From: Planktotalea arctica
GTDB taxonomy: Bacteria > Pseudomonadota > Alphaproteobacteria > Rhodobacterales > Rhodobacteraceae
NCBI RefSeq assembly: GCF_002105285.1
Contig: NZ_MUHR01000011.1
Location: forward strand, 186,001 to 250,000
Reading direction: 5' to 3'
Length of the DNA: 64,000 bases
The position numbers were made by a program, and so were the translations under genes. This document shows positions 17,231 to 26,952 of this stretch, piece by piece (position 1 is the first letter of the stretch; each line of letters begins with the position of its first letter). The notes under the pieces were generated by a model. It was not told the DNA's origin and ran no database searches. It saw only the letters and a list, made by a program, of their open reading frames with translations.

Positions 17231-18493
17231 ATGGGCATTAGACACATCACATTGCGACCCTTTATGCGATCCTTTGCGCGCACATGCGCAGTTGCGCTTG
17301 CGAGCGCGGCGATGCTGGGCGGTTTCACGCCGCATCAGGCACAAGCGCAAAACCAGTTCGCAACCGCCATCAAGGTCAACGACCGTTCCATCACCAATTT
17401 CGAAATTGAGGAACGCATCCGGTTTTTGCGCCTTCTTCGCGCCCCGGGCGAGCATAACTCCCTTGCCCGCGAACAACTGATCGACGATCGCCTGAAAATC
17501 GGCGCGGCAGCGGCGGTCGGGATCATGCCAAGCTCCGAAAATATTCTAGCCGGCATGGAAGAATTCGCCGCACGCGCCAATCTCACGCGTGAGGAATTCG
17601 TCAAGACCATCGAAGCAGGCGGCGTTTCCGAGCAAGCGTTTCGCGATTTCGTGACCTCCGGCATCGCATGGCGTCAGCTGATACAGGCCCGTTTCGGTGG
17701 GCGCGTCGATGTGAGCGAGGATGAAGTCGATCGCGCGCTTGCCTCTACAACCGCAACCGGCGGCGTGCGCGTGTTACTCTCGGAAATCATCATGCCTGCG
17801 CCACTCGCCGAAGCCGCCGCAGTGCAGGAGCGCGCAGAGCGCATCGCACAAATCAAGACAACAGCAGCATTCGGTTCCGAAGCACGCCGCTATTCCGCCT
17901 CGCCCTCGCGTGCACGCAGCGGGCGCCTAGATTGGCTACCGATCTCGCAACTTCCCGCACAGTTGCGCCCGATCATTCTCGGCCTCGCGCCCGGTGAAGT
18001 CAGCGCTCCGATTCCGCTACCGAACGCCATTGCACTATTCCAGCTTCGCGATATCGAAGAAACCGATGCGCCCGACCCCAAGTTTTCCGCCATCGAATAT
18101 GCCGCCTATTACATCGCCGGTGGACGCACAGAGGCCGCTCTGGCCAGCGCGCGCAAGATCGAAAACTCGGTGGATCGCTGCGATGATCTTTACGGCGTCG
18201 CCAAGGGGCAAGACCCCAGCGTGCTTGATCGCGGTGCCAAGATACCAAGCGAAATCCCGGCGGATATCGCGCTTGAACTGGCCAAGCTCGATCCCGGAGA
18301 GATTTCAACGGCTTTGACACGCTCGAACGGGCAAACACTTGTTCTTTTGATGCTTTGCGGGCGCACCCCAGATCTGGAGCAAGATGTAGATCGGGCCGAA
18401 CTCTCGCTTGGCCTGCGCAACCAGCGCCTTGAGTCCTACTCCAACGGCTATCTCGAACAGTTGCGCGCCGATGCGCGTATCACAGAGAAATAG
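17231..18493 (+). CDS. surA: Periplasmic chaperone / peptidyl-prolyl isomerase SurA-like
   Basis: About 420 residues. A signal peptide (hydrophobic core CAVALASAAMLGGF, cut after AQAQ) is followed by a SurA N-terminal domain (IKVNDRSITNFEIEERIRFLRLL) and a parvulin-type region (RYSASPSRARSGRLDWLPISQLPAQLRPIILGLAPGEVSAPIPLPNAIALFQL). SurA escorts outer-membrane proteins such as LptD to the BAM complex, so its place after lptD is apt. The ATG at 17231 is preferred: GGAA lies upstream and it falls after the lptD stop. An ATG at 17213 overlaps lptD and has no ribosome binding site. Confidence 0.92.
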   Translation: MGIRHITLRPFMRSFARTCAVALASAAMLGGFTPHQAQAQNQFATAIKVNDRSITNFEIEERIRFLRLLRAPGEHNSLAREQLIDDRLKIGAAAAVGIMPSSENILAGMEEFAARANLTREEFVKTIEAGGVSEQAFRDFVTSGIAWRQLIQARFGGRVDVSEDEVDRALASTTATGGVRVLLSEIIMPAPLAEAAAVQERAERIAQIKTTAAFGSEARRYSASPSRARSGRLDWLPISQLPAQLRPIILGLAPGEVSAPIPLPNAIALFQLRDIEETDAPDPKFSAIEYAAYYIAGGRTEAALASARKIENSVDRCDDLYGVAKGQDPSVLDRGAKIPSEIPADIALELAKLDPGEISTALTRSNGQTLVLLMLCGRTPDLEQDVDRAELSLGLRNQRLESYSNGYLEQLRADARITEK

Positions 18494-18502
18494 GCGCACG
18501 CC

Positions 18503-19465
18503 ATGACAGCCCCCATCGCGCTCAGCTGCGGCGAGCCTGCGGGCATTGGCCCGGAAATCGCGCTTGCCGCGTGGCAGGCTCTGCGCGATGATCTGCCGTT
18601 TTTCTGGATCGGTGATCCTGCGCATTTGCCAGGTGACGCGGTATTTCAAGAAATTGGCGCGCCCCGAGATGCGCTTGCAGTCTGCGCCTCTGCCCTGCCC
18701 GTCTTGAAGCAGACATTCGCAGCCGCGGCCATTCCCGGCAAACCGGACAGTGCCAACGCCCAAGGTGTAATCGACGCTATTGCGCGCGGGGTGGCTCTGG
18801 TCAAATCGGGCGAGGCGCGCGCGCTGTGCACTGCACCGATCCACAAACAAGCGCTTCAGGATGGTGCGAGCTTTGCCTATCCGGGCCATACCGAATTTCT
18901 AGCGGCGCTTGATGGCGTCAAAGACGTCGTCATGATGCTTGCCAGCGATCAACTGCGCGTGGTGCCTGCCACCATCCATATCCCGCTCAAGGATGTGCCG
19001 GATGCGCTGACAGCCGAGGTCTTGGAGAGCGTTCTGCGCATCACCCACCGCGCCTTGATCACACAATTTGGCGTCTCTGACCCGACAATTGCTGTTGCCG
19101 GCCTCAACCCGCACGCGGGCGAAGGCGGCAAGATGGGCCTTGAGGACGCCGCCCTTATCGCGCCTGTGCTGGACAAATTGCGCGCGGCCGGCATGTCCCT
19201 CAATGGCCCGCTCCCCGCAGATACGATGTTCCACGCCGCTGCGCGCGCGCGCTATGATGCAGCCGTGTGCATGTATCACGACCAAGCGCTGATCCCGATC
19301 AAAACGCTGGACTTCGACAAAGGCGTCAACGTCACGCTTGGTCTCAGCTTCATTCGCACATCGCCGGATCACGGCACAGCGCTCGATATCGCAGGCAAAG
19401 GCATTGCCAACCCCACCAGTCTGATCGAAGCACTGAAAATGGCCCAAAGGATGAGCGCGACATGA
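18503..19465 (+). CDS. pdxA: 4-hydroxythreonine-4-phosphate dehydrogenase
   Basis: 320 residues, a pyridoxal 5'-phosphate biosynthesis enzyme that oxidises 4-phosphohydroxy-L-threonine with NAD. Family segments: [16 protein letters not shown] at the N-terminus, [59 protein letters not shown] and the C-terminal [16 protein letters not shown]. His residues in YPGHTEF and NPHAGE and the MYHDQ motif match the metal ligands. It lies between surA and rsmA, a linkage also known in Escherichia coli. The stop overlaps the rsmA start (ATGA). Confidence 0.97.
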   Translation: MTAPIALSCGEPAGIGPEIALAAWQALRDDLPFFWIGDPAHLPGDAVFQEIGAPRDALAVCASALPVLKQTFAAAAIPGKPDSANAQGVIDAIARGVALVKSGEARALCTAPIHKQALQDGASFAYPGHTEFLAALDGVKDVVMMLASDQLRVVPATIHIPLKDVPDALTAEVLESVLRITHRALITQFGVSDPTIAVAGLNPHAGEGGKMGLEDAALIAPVLDKLRAAGMSLNGPLPADTMFHAAARARYDAAVCMYHDQALIPIKTLDFDKGVNVTLGLSFIRTSPDHGTALDIAGKGIANPTSLIEALKMAQRMSAT

Positions 19466-20304
19466 GCTCTATCGACACGCTCCCCCCCTTGCGCGATGTA
19501 ATTGATCGCCATGATCTGCAAGCGCGCAAATCCATGGGGCAAAACTTCCTGCTCGATCTCAACCTGACCTCCAAGATCGCACGCTATGCCGGGACACTCG
19601 ACACCCACGATGTGCTCGAGATCGGTCCCGGTCCCGGTGGCCTCACGCGCGGTCTTTTGGCCAATGGCGCACGCAAAGTCCTCGCCATTGAAAAAGACGC
19701 GCGCTGCCTGCCCGCGCTACAAGAAATCGCCGAGGCCTACCCGGGCCGTTTACAGCTCATAGAGGGCGACGCGCTCGATACCGACCCGCTCGCACATCTT
19801 ACACCGCCCATTCGCATCGCGTCCAATCTGCCCTATAACGTCGGAACCGAACTGCTGATCCGTTGGCTAACACCGAAACAATGGCCGCCCTATTGGGACA
19901 GCCTGACGCTCATGTTCCAGCGCGAAGTGGCGCAGCGCATCACCGCCGCGCCGGGCAGCAAAGCCTATGGCCGCCTCGCCATTCTGTCGCAATGGCGCTG
20001 CGATCCGCAGATCGTGATCAACCTACCGCCCGAGGCGTTCAGCCCTCCACCAAAGGTTTCCAGCGCAGTGGTGCATTTCACCGCCCTACCAGAGCCGCGC
20101 TTTCCTGCCGATTTCAAAACGCTGGAGCGTGTGGTCGCAATGGCCTTCAACCAGCGCCGTAAGATGCTGCGCGCCTCGCTCAAAGGCGCAGCGCCCGATA
20201 TCGAAGATCGCCTGATCGCCGCGGGCCTCAAGCCAACCGAGCGCGCCGAGCAAATTTCCCTTGAAGGCTTTTGCGCCCTGGCGCGCGAACTGAAGAAAAC
20301 CTGA
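19462..20304 (+). CDS. rsmA: 16S rRNA dimethyladenosine transferase
   Basis: 280 residues. RsmA (KsgA) dimethylates two adjacent adenosines in the 3' terminal helix of 16S rRNA during 30S maturation. Visible: [19 protein letters not shown], the SAM-binding [16 protein letters not shown], and the [15 protein letters not shown] active-site motif, then the C-terminal helical domain. It is the last gene of the lptF-lptG-lptD-surA-pdxA-rsmA run. Confidence 0.97.
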   Translation: MSSIDTLPPLRDVIDRHDLQARKSMGQNFLLDLNLTSKIARYAGTLDTHDVLEIGPGPGGLTRGLLANGARKVLAIEKDARCLPALQEIAEAYPGRLQLIEGDALDTDPLAHLTPPIRIASNLPYNVGTELLIRWLTPKQWPPYWDSLTLMFQREVAQRITAAPGSKAYGRLAILSQWRCDPQIVINLPPEAFSPPPKVSSAVVHFTALPEPRFPADFKTLERVVAMAFNQRRKMLRASLKGAAPDIEDRLIAAGLKPTERAEQISLEGFCALARELKKT

Positions 20305-20308
20305 AGAC

Positions 20309-20367
20309 TTCTCTGGTCCCGCAATACCTCGGGGAGTCTCAGCATTGCTGAGACGGGGCAGCGCCCC
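20309..20367 (+). repeat. Intergenic hairpin repeat, copy 3
   Basis: CTTCTCTGGTCCCGCAATAC, then CTCGGGG, followed by two hairpins: GTCTCAGC-ATT-GCTGAGAC (20336-20354) and GGGGC-AGC-GCCCC (20355-20367). The leading 27 bases match the inverted copy near 43148 at about 24 positions. Lies between the convergent rsmA and DUF4167 genes. Confidence 0.8.
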
Positions 20368-20374
20368 GCAAGCA

Positions 20375-20405
20375 AAAAAGCCGAGCGCTTTGCGCTCGAC
20401 CTTTT
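20375..20405. terminator. Bidirectional terminator between rsmA and the DUF4167 gene
   Basis: Stem CGAGCGC-TTT-GCGCTCG (20382-20398). On the minus strand it is followed by GGCTTTTTT, a good T-tract for the DUF4167 gene. On the plus strand ACCTTTT follows, a weaker signal for rsmA. Confidence 0.8.
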
Positions 20406-20428
20406 AAAAACCTAAACTCAGCCGGATA

Positions 20429-21013
20429 TTATTCAGCAGCGTCCGAGGCGGGCTCTGGAGCCTCGCTTTGCTCGCTCGCAGGTTTACGCGGCGCACGGGG
20501 TTTGCGCTGTGGGCGCGGCTTGCGTGGTTTGCTCTCGGGCGTCTCCACCAATCCGCTATCAGCCGATTCGATCACGTCGATCACATCGGGCTGCACACCG
20601 CTATCACTTTGCACTGCTGCAGGCTGCACTTGTGGCTGTGGCTGTGGCTGCTCGGCTTCGCGCGCAGCGCGCTCTGCATCGCGCTCGGCACGTTCGCGGT
20701 CGCGCTCGGCCTGACGTTCGCGGTTTTCACGCTCTTGCGCTTCGCGCCGCTCGTCGATCTCTTTTTGCGCAGCGCCTAGCATACGCAGATAGTGCTCTGC
20801 ATGCTGCGAGAAATTCTCGGTCGCAACACGATCACCCGCAAGCTGCGCATCGCGCGCAAGCTGTTGGTATTTGTCGATAATCTGTTGCGGTGTCCCACGT
20901 ACCTTGCCCTCGGGGCCGGAACTGTCGAACACGCGGTTGGGAACATTTCCCCCAGATTGTTGCGGGCGATTGCGGTTATTATTCTTCCGCGAACGGGGTT
21001 TTGATGATCTCAT
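20429..21013 (-). CDS. DUF4167 domain-containing protein
   Basis: 194 residues. The N-terminal part (MRSSKPRSRKNNNRNRP, then VRGTPQQIIDKYQQLARDAQLAGDRVATENFSQHAEHYLRML, about 39-80) is the DUF4167 domain found almost only in alphaproteobacteria. It is followed by a long charged helix (QKEIDERREAQERENRERQAERDRE, about 82-120, probable coiled coil) and a Pro/Ala/Lys-rich disordered tail. The basic N-terminus could bind nucleic acid, but the function is unknown. It has its own terminator and a gap of about 216 bp upstream that holds no gene I can support. Confidence 0.88.
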   Translation of the reverse strand: MRSSKPRSRKNNNRNRPQQSGGNVPNRVFDSSGPEGKVRGTPQQIIDKYQQLARDAQLAGDRVATENFSQHAEHYLRMLGAAQKEIDERREAQERENRERQAERDRERAERDAERAAREAEQPQPQPQVQPAAVQSDSGVQPDVIDVIESADSGLVETPESKPRKPRPQRKPRAPRKPASEQSEAPEPASDAAE

Positions 21014-21229
21014 CTAGCTTCAATCCAGCATATCAATGTCACTGCGATCCATGGTCTGCGCTAACTTAAGGCGCGAAAATCAAGATCACTATTTGTGGCT
21101 TGGTGCCAAGGGGAACAGAAACGTGTCATTCACCCGTGTAGCACCTCCCATTAAGCACTTCATCACCAGTGCTGCAACCCGAATTCCCGAAAAACCGCAC
21201 CCTGCGCGGGAAAAAGCGTGGTTTCATGG

Positions 21230-22096
21230 CTATATAACCGCTCTGCCGCCTACCCAAACCCCTGAAACGACACGGCTGCGCCCCTCGATATCACTCAAAC
21301 ATTGAATTTCGGTAAACCCGGCCGCGTCAAAAATGTCTTGCACGGCCGCGCCCTGATCAAAGCCGATTTCCACGATAAAGCGTCCAAGGTCCGTCAGATA
21401 ACCCCCTGCCTGCGCACAGAGCAAGCGGTATACACTCAAACCATCGCCCTCATCCGTGAGCGCGATGCGCGGCTCGAAACCGCGCACATCGATCATCAAC
21501 TCCTGATAATCGGCTAGCGAAATATAAGGCGGGTTGGACACGATCAGATCAAAACGCCCCTCGATCCCATCCAGCCAGTCCGAGTGCACGAAGCGCGCGC
21601 GCGCGCAAACGCCCAAAGCTTTCGCATTTTCGCGCGCCACCTCCAGAGCAGCTTGCGAGATATCAGCGCCCACACCCTGCACGCCGCCACGCTCCGCGAG
21701 CAAGCTCAACAGCACGCAGCCAGAGCCGGTGCCAAGATCAAGCACCCTTTCAAAGGGGCCGCCAAGCGCGGCCTCCACCAAAACCTCGGTATCTGCGCGC
21801 GGATCAAGCACGTCAGGCGTCACCTTGAACGTATGTTTGTAAAAATCTCGCGTGCCGCGCAGATGCGACAAGGGCGTGCCCGCCCTGCGCCGCACTATCA
21901 ATGTGCCGTAGCGCGCCATCACATTGTCGGCAAAGTCCTTGTCATCAAGCCCGCTCAAGCCGGCGCGCGTCACCCCGGCCGCGATCGCCAAAAGCGCGCG
22001 CGCTTCGCCTCCCGGGTCGGGAACCTGCCCCGCCAGCGCGCCGCGCCCATAGGCCAATGCCTCGCGGGGTGCGCCAGCCTTCAAGACCCCGATCAC
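21230..22096 (-). CDS. prmC: Peptide chain release factor N5-glutamine methyltransferase
   Basis: 288 residues. PrmC methylates the glutamine of the GGQ motif in release factors. Class I methyltransferase signatures are present: [19 protein letters not shown] (SAM loop) and the catalytic [14 protein letters not shown]. The N-terminal helical domain contains [33 protein letters not shown]. The start is a GTG overlapping the prfA stop (GTGA, 22093-22096), so it is coupled to the gene for its own substrate. Pairing prfA-prmC is widespread. Confidence 0.96.
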   Translation of the reverse strand: MIGVLKAGAPREALAYGRGALAGQVPDPGGEARALLAIAAGVTRAGLSGLDDKDFADNVMARYGTLIVRRRAGTPLSHLRGTRDFYKHTFKVTPDVLDPRADTEVLVEAALGGPFERVLDLGTGSGCVLLSLLAERGGVQGVGADISQAALEVARENAKALGVCARARFVHSDWLDGIEGRFDLIVSNPPYISLADYQELMIDVRGFEPRIALTDEGDGLSVYRLLCAQAGGYLTDLGRFIVEIGFDQGAAVQDIFDAAGFTEIQCLSDIEGRSRVVSGVWVGGRAVI

Positions 22097-23148
22097 CCGT
22101 TCATATCCGCCAGTTTGCGCGCCTGATCATCTGCCGTCAGCGCGTCGATGATCTCGTCCAGATCGCCCTCCATCACCTGATCCAGCTTATAAAGCGTCAG
22201 GTTGATGCGGTGATCACTCATGCGCCCTTGAGGGAAATTATAGGTGCGGATGCGCTCCGAACGATCGCCCGATCCAACTTGCGATTTGCGGTCCGCAGAG
22301 CGTTCATCGTCGATCCTTTGCCGCTCCGCATCATAAAGCCGTGTGCGCAAAACCTGCATCGCGATCTCGCGGTTGCGGTGCTGGGATTTCTCGGCGCTGA
22401 CGACCATGATCCCCGATGGAATATGGGTGATGCGCACCGCCGAATCGGTGGTATTGACGTGCTGCCCACCCGCACCCGACGCGCGCATCGTATCAATGCG
22501 AATATCATTGGGCGCAATCACCACATCGACCTCCTGCGCTTCGGGCAGCACCGCCACCGTCGCCGCAGACGTATGAACACGTCCACCGCTTTCGGTCGTT
22601 GGCACGCGCTGCACACGGTGCACGCCACTTTCATATTTCAGGCGGGCGAAAACATTCTCGCCCTTGATATGGCCAGTGACTTCCTTGACACCGCCAAGCT
22701 CGGTCAACTGCTCCGCGATAATCTCGAACTTCCAGCCCCGCGCTTCGGCATATTTCTGATACATGCGCAGCAGGTCCGCCGCGAAAAGCGCCGCCTCGTC
22801 TCCGCCGGTGCCGGGGCGAATCTCGATCATCGCAGGGCGCGCATCGGCGGCATCCCTTGGCAGCAGCGCCAGTTGCAGATCCGCCTCTGCCTTTGGCAAA
22901 GCCTCCTTCAGGCTTGGCAGTTCTTCCTCCGCCAACTCCTTCATATCCGGATCACCTAGCATTTGCGTCGCGTCCTCGATATCCGACAGCAACTGCTTGT
23001 AGGCCGTGACCTGCTCCACCACAGGTTTCAATTCGGAATATTCGCGCGCGAGGTCCGCGATCTCGCTGCCATCCGCGCCGCCCGCCATTTTCGCTTCGAG
23101 AAACTCGAACCTCTGGGTGATCTGCATAAGGCGGTCCATGGGAACCAT
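22093..23148 (-). CDS. prfA: Peptide chain release factor 1
   Basis: 351 residues. RF1 reads UAA and UAG and triggers peptide release. The GGQ loop is [21 protein letters not shown]. The codon-reading domain contains [18 protein letters not shown], and the C-terminal [28 protein letters not shown] is typical. The ATG at 23148 follows GGAGAG on the minus strand. Coupled to prmC downstream; the gene for a small secreted protein diverges 63 bp upstream. Confidence 0.97.
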   Translation of the reverse strand: MVPMDRLMQITQRFEFLEAKMAGGADGSEIADLAREYSELKPVVEQVTAYKQLLSDIEDATQMLGDPDMKELAEEELPSLKEALPKAEADLQLALLPRDAADARPAMIEIRPGTGGDEAALFAADLLRMYQKYAEARGWKFEIIAEQLTELGGVKEVTGHIKGENVFARLKYESGVHRVQRVPTTESGGRVHTSAATVAVLPEAQEVDVVIAPNDIRIDTMRASGAGGQHVNTTDSAVRITHIPSGIMVVSAEKSQHRNREIAMQVLRTRLYDAERQRIDDERSADRKSQVGSGDRSERIRTYNFPQGRMSDHRINLTLYKLDQVMEGDLDEIIDALTADDQARKLADMNG

Positions 23149-23211
23149 AGGTGTCTCTCCTGAGTGGCGCGGAACTTGGCGCAGCGCCTCGCTTATGATA
23201 TACTTGTGCGT

Positions 23212-23496
23212 ATGAGAAAAGTCCTGACCTTCCTCCTATGCGCGGCTCCGATGATTGCAGGTGCAGATGTCACAAGCCCGAGCGGGCGCACGGTGGATTG
23301 CTATTGCACCGATAAAAGCGGTGCGCGCCTCGAGCTTGGACAGATGACCTGCATCCAAGTGGATGGGCGCATGTTCATGGCCCAGTGCCAGATGAGCCTT
23401 AATTCGCCCATGTGGCGTGAAATATCCAAAGGCTGCCTGTCCTCAGAGCTGCGCGAGCCACCCCTCTACACGCCGCTTGTTGACGCCCATATCTGA
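23212..23496 (+). CDS. Small secreted cysteine-containing protein, unknown
   Basis: 94 residues: a signal peptide ([18 protein letters not shown]) then a mature domain of about 76 residues with five cysteines (CYC, then three spaced Cys), which suggests disulfides in the periplasm. I do not recognise a named family. The ATG at 23212 starts the clear signal peptide, although the frame is open 16 codons upstream. Its 3' end overlaps the DUF1499 gene on the other strand by 54 bp. Confidence 0.7.
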   Translation: MRKVLTFLLCAAPMIAGADVTSPSGRTVDCYCTDKSGARLELGQMTCIQVDGRMFMAQCQMSLNSPMWREISKGCLSSELREPPLYTPLVDAHI

Positions 23497-23838
23497 CTTT
23501 CCAAAACGCAAACGGCTGAAAATGCGCAAGCGTCCGTCAACCCGCTGCACCGTCACATAATCGGGAAAGCCCATGATGCGCGTGCGGCTGATATAGGTGA
23601 TATGGCCCTGTGCAACGCTGCCCGCCAGCACCTTGGCCCCGCTGCCGCGGATCGCCGCATCCAGCGCCGCGAAATCAACATCGACGACGCGCACAGCGCC
23701 GCCTGCGAAATCCTTGTCCTGATCCGCCGTCACATCCTGATGCCAACGCGCGGGATCGCTCGGAGCCAATTGTACAAAGGCCACCAGCCCCGCAAGTAAC
23801 ACTAGAATAAACCAAAACCACATACCGTTTCCCTTCAT
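23443..23838 (-). CDS. DUF1499 domain-containing protein
   Basis: 131 residues from the ATG at 23838 (MKGNGMWFWF), or 126 from 23823, which follows a GGGAAA ribosome binding site. An N-terminal membrane anchor (FWFILVLLAGLVAFVQL) precedes a DUF1499-type domain: VRVVDVDFAALDAAIRGS, then [50 protein letters not shown]. The last part ([17 protein letters not shown]) is the family's most conserved block. Function unknown. It lies downstream of the ureohydrolase genes. Its start overlaps a copy of the TTCATCTTGCCC repeat, whose bases supply upstream sequence for the first start. Confidence 0.8.
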   Translation of the reverse strand: MKGNGMWFWFILVLLAGLVAFVQLAPSDPARWHQDVTADQDKDFAGGAVRVVDVDFAALDAAIRGSGAKVLAGSVAQGHITYISRTRIMGFPDYVTVQRVDGRLRIFSRLRFGKSDMGVNKRRVEGWLAQL

Positions 23839-23853
23839 CTTGCCCTTAAACTC
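23834..23853 (+). repeat. Short intergenic repeat (TTCATCTTGCCC type), copy 2
   Basis: TTCATCTTGCCCTTAAACTC, identical over 20 bases to the minus-strand copy at 10757-10776. On the minus strand it includes the first ATG candidate of the DUF1499 gene, so this copy falls at a gene start rather than between 3' ends. Confidence 0.7.
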
Positions 23854-23866
23854 ATGCAACGCCTGC

Positions 23867-24811
23867 TCACGAGCGGTAGGCAACATTCGGCAGCACACAA
23901 AGCAATTCATAGACCAAATTCGCCGCTGTCAGCGCCGTGTTACCCGAGGTATCATAAGGCGGGCTGACCTCAACCAGATCGCAGCCGACAATGTTAAGAC
24001 CGCGCAGGCCACGAATAAGCTCCATCGCTTGCATCGTGGTCAGACCGCCAATTTCAGGCGTTCCTGTACCGGGCGCATAGGCTGGATCAAGGCTGTCGAT
24101 ATCATAGCTGATATAGACGGGTGTATCGCCAATTTTTTCTTTTATATCAGCAGCAAGCGGCGCGAGACTCTTGTGCCAGAGATCAGGCGCGAGGTGCTGG
24201 CTAAAGCCCCATCCAGCCGCCTCGCTGAAATCGTCCGCGCCGTAGCCTGTCCCGCGAAGTCCGATTTGAAACACTTTGTCCGCCTGCAAACAGCCGTCCT
24301 CATAAGCGCGGCGAAACACAGTGCCATGGGTTTCGCGCACACCAAACATATGCTCGTTCACATCCGCATGTGCATCCACATGAACCAAAGCGACAGGGCC
24401 ATGTTTCTTGGCGATGCTGCGCAGGATCGGCAGGGTCAGCGAATGATCGCCGCCAAGGGCTACAGGGATCATAGGTGACTTTAACAACGTGTCATAATAT
24501 TTTGTAATGATACGCAAACTGTCACTTAGGGAGAACGTGTTGATCGGCACATCGCCAATATCACCCACGTTCAAACTATCAAACGGCGCTGCACCTGTTT
24601 GCAGATTATAGGGCCGGATCATCGCGCTTTGCTCGCGGATTTGTTTTGGACCGAAGCGCGTGCCAGAGCGCCAGCTTGTCCCGATATCCATCGGAATACC
24701 AAGCACCGCAACATCGAGCCCCTCGGGGCCATCCTGCGCAGGCAGACGCATAAACGTCTGCGGACCGGAAAATCGCGCCAGTTCATTGCCGCCAAGAGGT
24801 TGGTTCGTCAT
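23867..24811 (-). CDS. Ureohydrolase, guanidinobutyrase-like
   Basis: 314 residues from the ATG at 24811 (MTNQPLGGNEL). Ureohydrolases use two Mn ions to split guanidino groups, releasing urea. Metal-ligand motifs: LGGDHSLTLPIL, VHVDAHADVN and SYDIDSLDPAYAPGTGTP. The segment after the second motif (EHMFGVRETHGTVFRRA, QIGLRGTGYGADDF) resembles GbuA-type guanidinobutyrases, as recalled, more than agmatinases. That would make 4-guanidinobutanoate the likely substrate, a product of arginine or agmatine breakdown. The start overlaps the stop of the upstream agmatinase-like gene (ATGA). Confidence 0.82.
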   Translation of the reverse strand: MTNQPLGGNELARFSGPQTFMRLPAQDGPEGLDVAVLGIPMDIGTSWRSGTRFGPKQIREQSAMIRPYNLQTGAAPFDSLNVGDIGDVPINTFSLSDSLRIITKYYDTLLKSPMIPVALGGDHSLTLPILRSIAKKHGPVALVHVDAHADVNEHMFGVRETHGTVFRRAYEDGCLQADKVFQIGLRGTGYGADDFSEAAGWGFSQHLAPDLWHKSLAPLAADIKEKIGDTPVYISYDIDSLDPAYAPGTGTPEIGGLTTMQAMELIRGLRGLNIVGCDLVEVSPPYDTSGNTALTAANLVYELLCVLPNVAYRS

Positions 24812-25779
24812 TGGCCTTTTCCCAAATGATTCCAGCCCCATAGGGACATAAGCTCAACCGCCACATGCGCGCCGGCGATCGCTGTTGCGCCGCTCGCATC
24901 GAAGGGCGGTGAAACTTCCACAATATCGCCGCCAACCATGTTGATCCCTGCCAGATCGCGCAGGATCGCCGCCGCTTGCCAGGATGCAAGGCCGCCCCAG
25001 ACGGGTGTGCCTGTGCCGGGCGCAAAGGCGGGATCGAGGCAGTCGATATCGAAAGTGACATAGGTTTTGTGATCGCCCACGATCTCCTTCACGCGCGCAG
25101 CGACCGCCGCAGCGCCATGCTCATGCACCCAGCGCGCATCGAGAATATTCACCCCCATCGTATCAGGGTTATCCGTACGAATTCCGATAGATACCGAGCG
25201 CTTTGGATCTATCAGACCCAGCTTGATCGCCTTGTAGAACATCGTTCCATGGTCGATCCGCTCCATATTGTCATCCTGCCACGTATCGGTGTGCGCATCG
25301 AACTGGATCAAGCTCAGCGGCCCGTATTTTTCCGCATAGGCCTTGAGGATCGGAAAGCTGATGTAGTGATCGCCGCCAAGGCAAATGCTTGCGGCGCCCG
25401 CATCCAAAATACCCTTGATATGATTGGTTAACGCTGCGGGAAATTCGCTGACCATGGCATAATCAAACGCCAGATCACCGTAATCGACGATATTCAGCTC
25501 GGATAGCGGATCATAGCCCCAGCCATAGGGCGCGTCGGGCGCTTGCAGGCTCGATGCTTCGCGGATCGCGCGCGGTCCAAGGCGGGTGCCTGTCCGGTTG
25601 GTCACAGCCTGATCGAAGGGCACGCCTGTGATCGCCAGATCAACGCCGCTGAGGTCCTTGCTGTAACGTCGCCGCAAAAACGACGTCGCCCCGCCAAAGG
25701 TGTTTTCATTGCTCAATCCACGCGAATTTTCTCGTGTAAACGCATGATCTACTTGTGTTTTTGCATCCTCTAAGCCCAT
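24808..25779 (-). CDS. speB: Agmatinase-like ureohydrolase
   Basis: 323 residues. Agmatinase converts agmatine to putrescine and urea. The sequence follows the E. coli SpeB pattern closely: LGGDHYISFPIL (Tyr where Ser is common), FDAHTDTW, IDHGTMFYKA, IGIRTDNPDTMGVNILDA and FDIDCLDPAFAPGTGTPVWGG. All metal-binding Asp/His positions are present. It lies 3 bp after the amidohydrolase gene and overlaps the second ureohydrolase by 4 bp, so the three genes probably form a guanidino/amide catabolic operon. Confidence 0.9.
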   Translation of the reverse strand: MGLEDAKTQVDHAFTRENSRGLSNENTFGGATSFLRRRYSKDLSGVDLAITGVPFDQAVTNRTGTRLGPRAIREASSLQAPDAPYGWGYDPLSELNIVDYGDLAFDYAMVSEFPAALTNHIKGILDAGAASICLGGDHYISFPILKAYAEKYGPLSLIQFDAHTDTWQDDNMERIDHGTMFYKAIKLGLIDPKRSVSIGIRTDNPDTMGVNILDARWVHEHGAAAVAARVKEIVGDHKTYVTFDIDCLDPAFAPGTGTPVWGGLASWQAAAILRDLAGINMVGGDIVEVSPPFDASGATAIAGAHVAVELMSLWGWNHLGKGQ

Positions 25780-25782
25780 GGA

Positions 25783-26952
25783 TTATGCCCCCGAAACCGG
25801 TTGTGAACGCTCGACCAGACGCGCGAAGAAACTCGCGCCGACCGGGGCCACAGCATCGTTGAAATTATACTCGGGGTGATGCAGCCCTGCGCTTTCTCCC
25901 TGACCTAGAAATAGATACGCGCCGGGGCGCTGTTGCAACATATAGGCAAAATCCTCTGCGCCCATTTCGCGGCCCGCATCGGCATTCACATTATCTTCAC
26001 CCGATATTTCAATAGCAATTTCAGCCGCATGTGCCGCTTCCTTCGCGTGGTTTATCGTGGCCGGATAGCCGCGCTCATAGCGCAATTCGGCCGTGACCCC
26101 GTAGGAGGCTGCTTGGCCTGCCACGATCTCGCCAAGGCGGCGCTCGACCATGTCCTGCACATTCGGGTCAAACGTGCGCACGGTGCCGTTGATATATGCA
26201 CTGTCGGGGATCACGTTATCGACCGTGCCCGTGTGGATTTGCGTGACCGAAACCACCAGATCATCAAGTGCATAGTGATTGCGCGACACAATCGTCTGGA
26301 TCGCTTGCGCCACGCCGCAGGCCGCAATCACCGGATCGCGGGTTTCATGGGGCATCGCGCCGTGTCCACCAACGCCTTTGATATCAATATGGAACGTGTC
26401 CACCGCCGCCATGATCGCGCCGGGCGTGGTATAAAATCCGCCTTGCACAAAGCCGGGGGCGTTGTGGATGCCGTAGACGGACCCGATATGAAACCTATCC
26501 ATGATTCCCTCGTTCACCATAACTTCCGCGCCGCCACCATTTTCTTCAGCGGGCTGGAAGATCAGCGCAACGCGCCCCGAAAAATTACGCGTCTCAGCCA
26601 GATAGCGCGCCGCGCCAAGCAGCATCACCGTGTGACCGTCATGGCCACATGCGTGCATTTTTCCGGCGTGGGTGGAGGCATAGTCCAGCCCCGTCGCCTC
26701 GATAATCGGAAGACCATCAAAGTCTGCGCGCAGACCAATCGTCGGCCCATCACCCTGCCCCTTGATGATCGCGACGATGCCGGTTTGCGCAATACCCTCA
26801 TGAATTTCATCAACGCCCATTTCGCGCAAACGCGCCGCGATAAACGCCGCCGTTTTCGGGCAATCAAAGGACAACTCGGGGATTGTGTGCAAATGTTGCC
26901 GCCACTCTGTCATGTCGGCGGAAAACTCCGCGATGCGGTTCACTACGGGCAT
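25783..26952 (-). CDS. M20-family amidohydrolase (hippurate hydrolase / acyl-amino-acid deacylase type)
   Basis: 389 residues from the ATG at 26952 (MPVVNRIAEFSADMTEWRQHLHTIPEL). M20D enzymes hydrolyse N-acyl amino acids, hippurate or related amides with a two-metal centre. Visible: MHACGHDGHTVMLLGAARYL (metal His), FQPAEENGGGAEVMVNEG (Glu pair), the dimerisation domain with HGAMPHETRDPVIAACGVAQAIQTIVSRN, and the C-terminal GAEDFAYMLQQRPGAYLFLGQG. As the first gene before two ureohydrolases, it could remove an acyl group from a guanidino or polyamine compound. That is inference. Confidence 0.9.
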   Translation of the reverse strand: MPVVNRIAEFSADMTEWRQHLHTIPELSFDCPKTAAFIAARLREMGVDEIHEGIAQTGIVAIIKGQGDGPTIGLRADFDGLPIIEATGLDYASTHAGKMHACGHDGHTVMLLGAARYLAETRNFSGRVALIFQPAEENGGGAEVMVNEGIMDRFHIGSVYGIHNAPGFVQGGFYTTPGAIMAAVDTFHIDIKGVGGHGAMPHETRDPVIAACGVAQAIQTIVSRNHYALDDLVVSVTQIHTGTVDNVIPDSAYINGTVRTFDPNVQDMVERRLGEIVAGQAASYGVTAELRYERGYPATINHAKEAAHAAEIAIEISGEDNVNADAGREMGAEDFAYMLQQRPGAYLFLGQGESAGLHHPEYNFNDAVAPVGASFFARLVERSQPVSGA

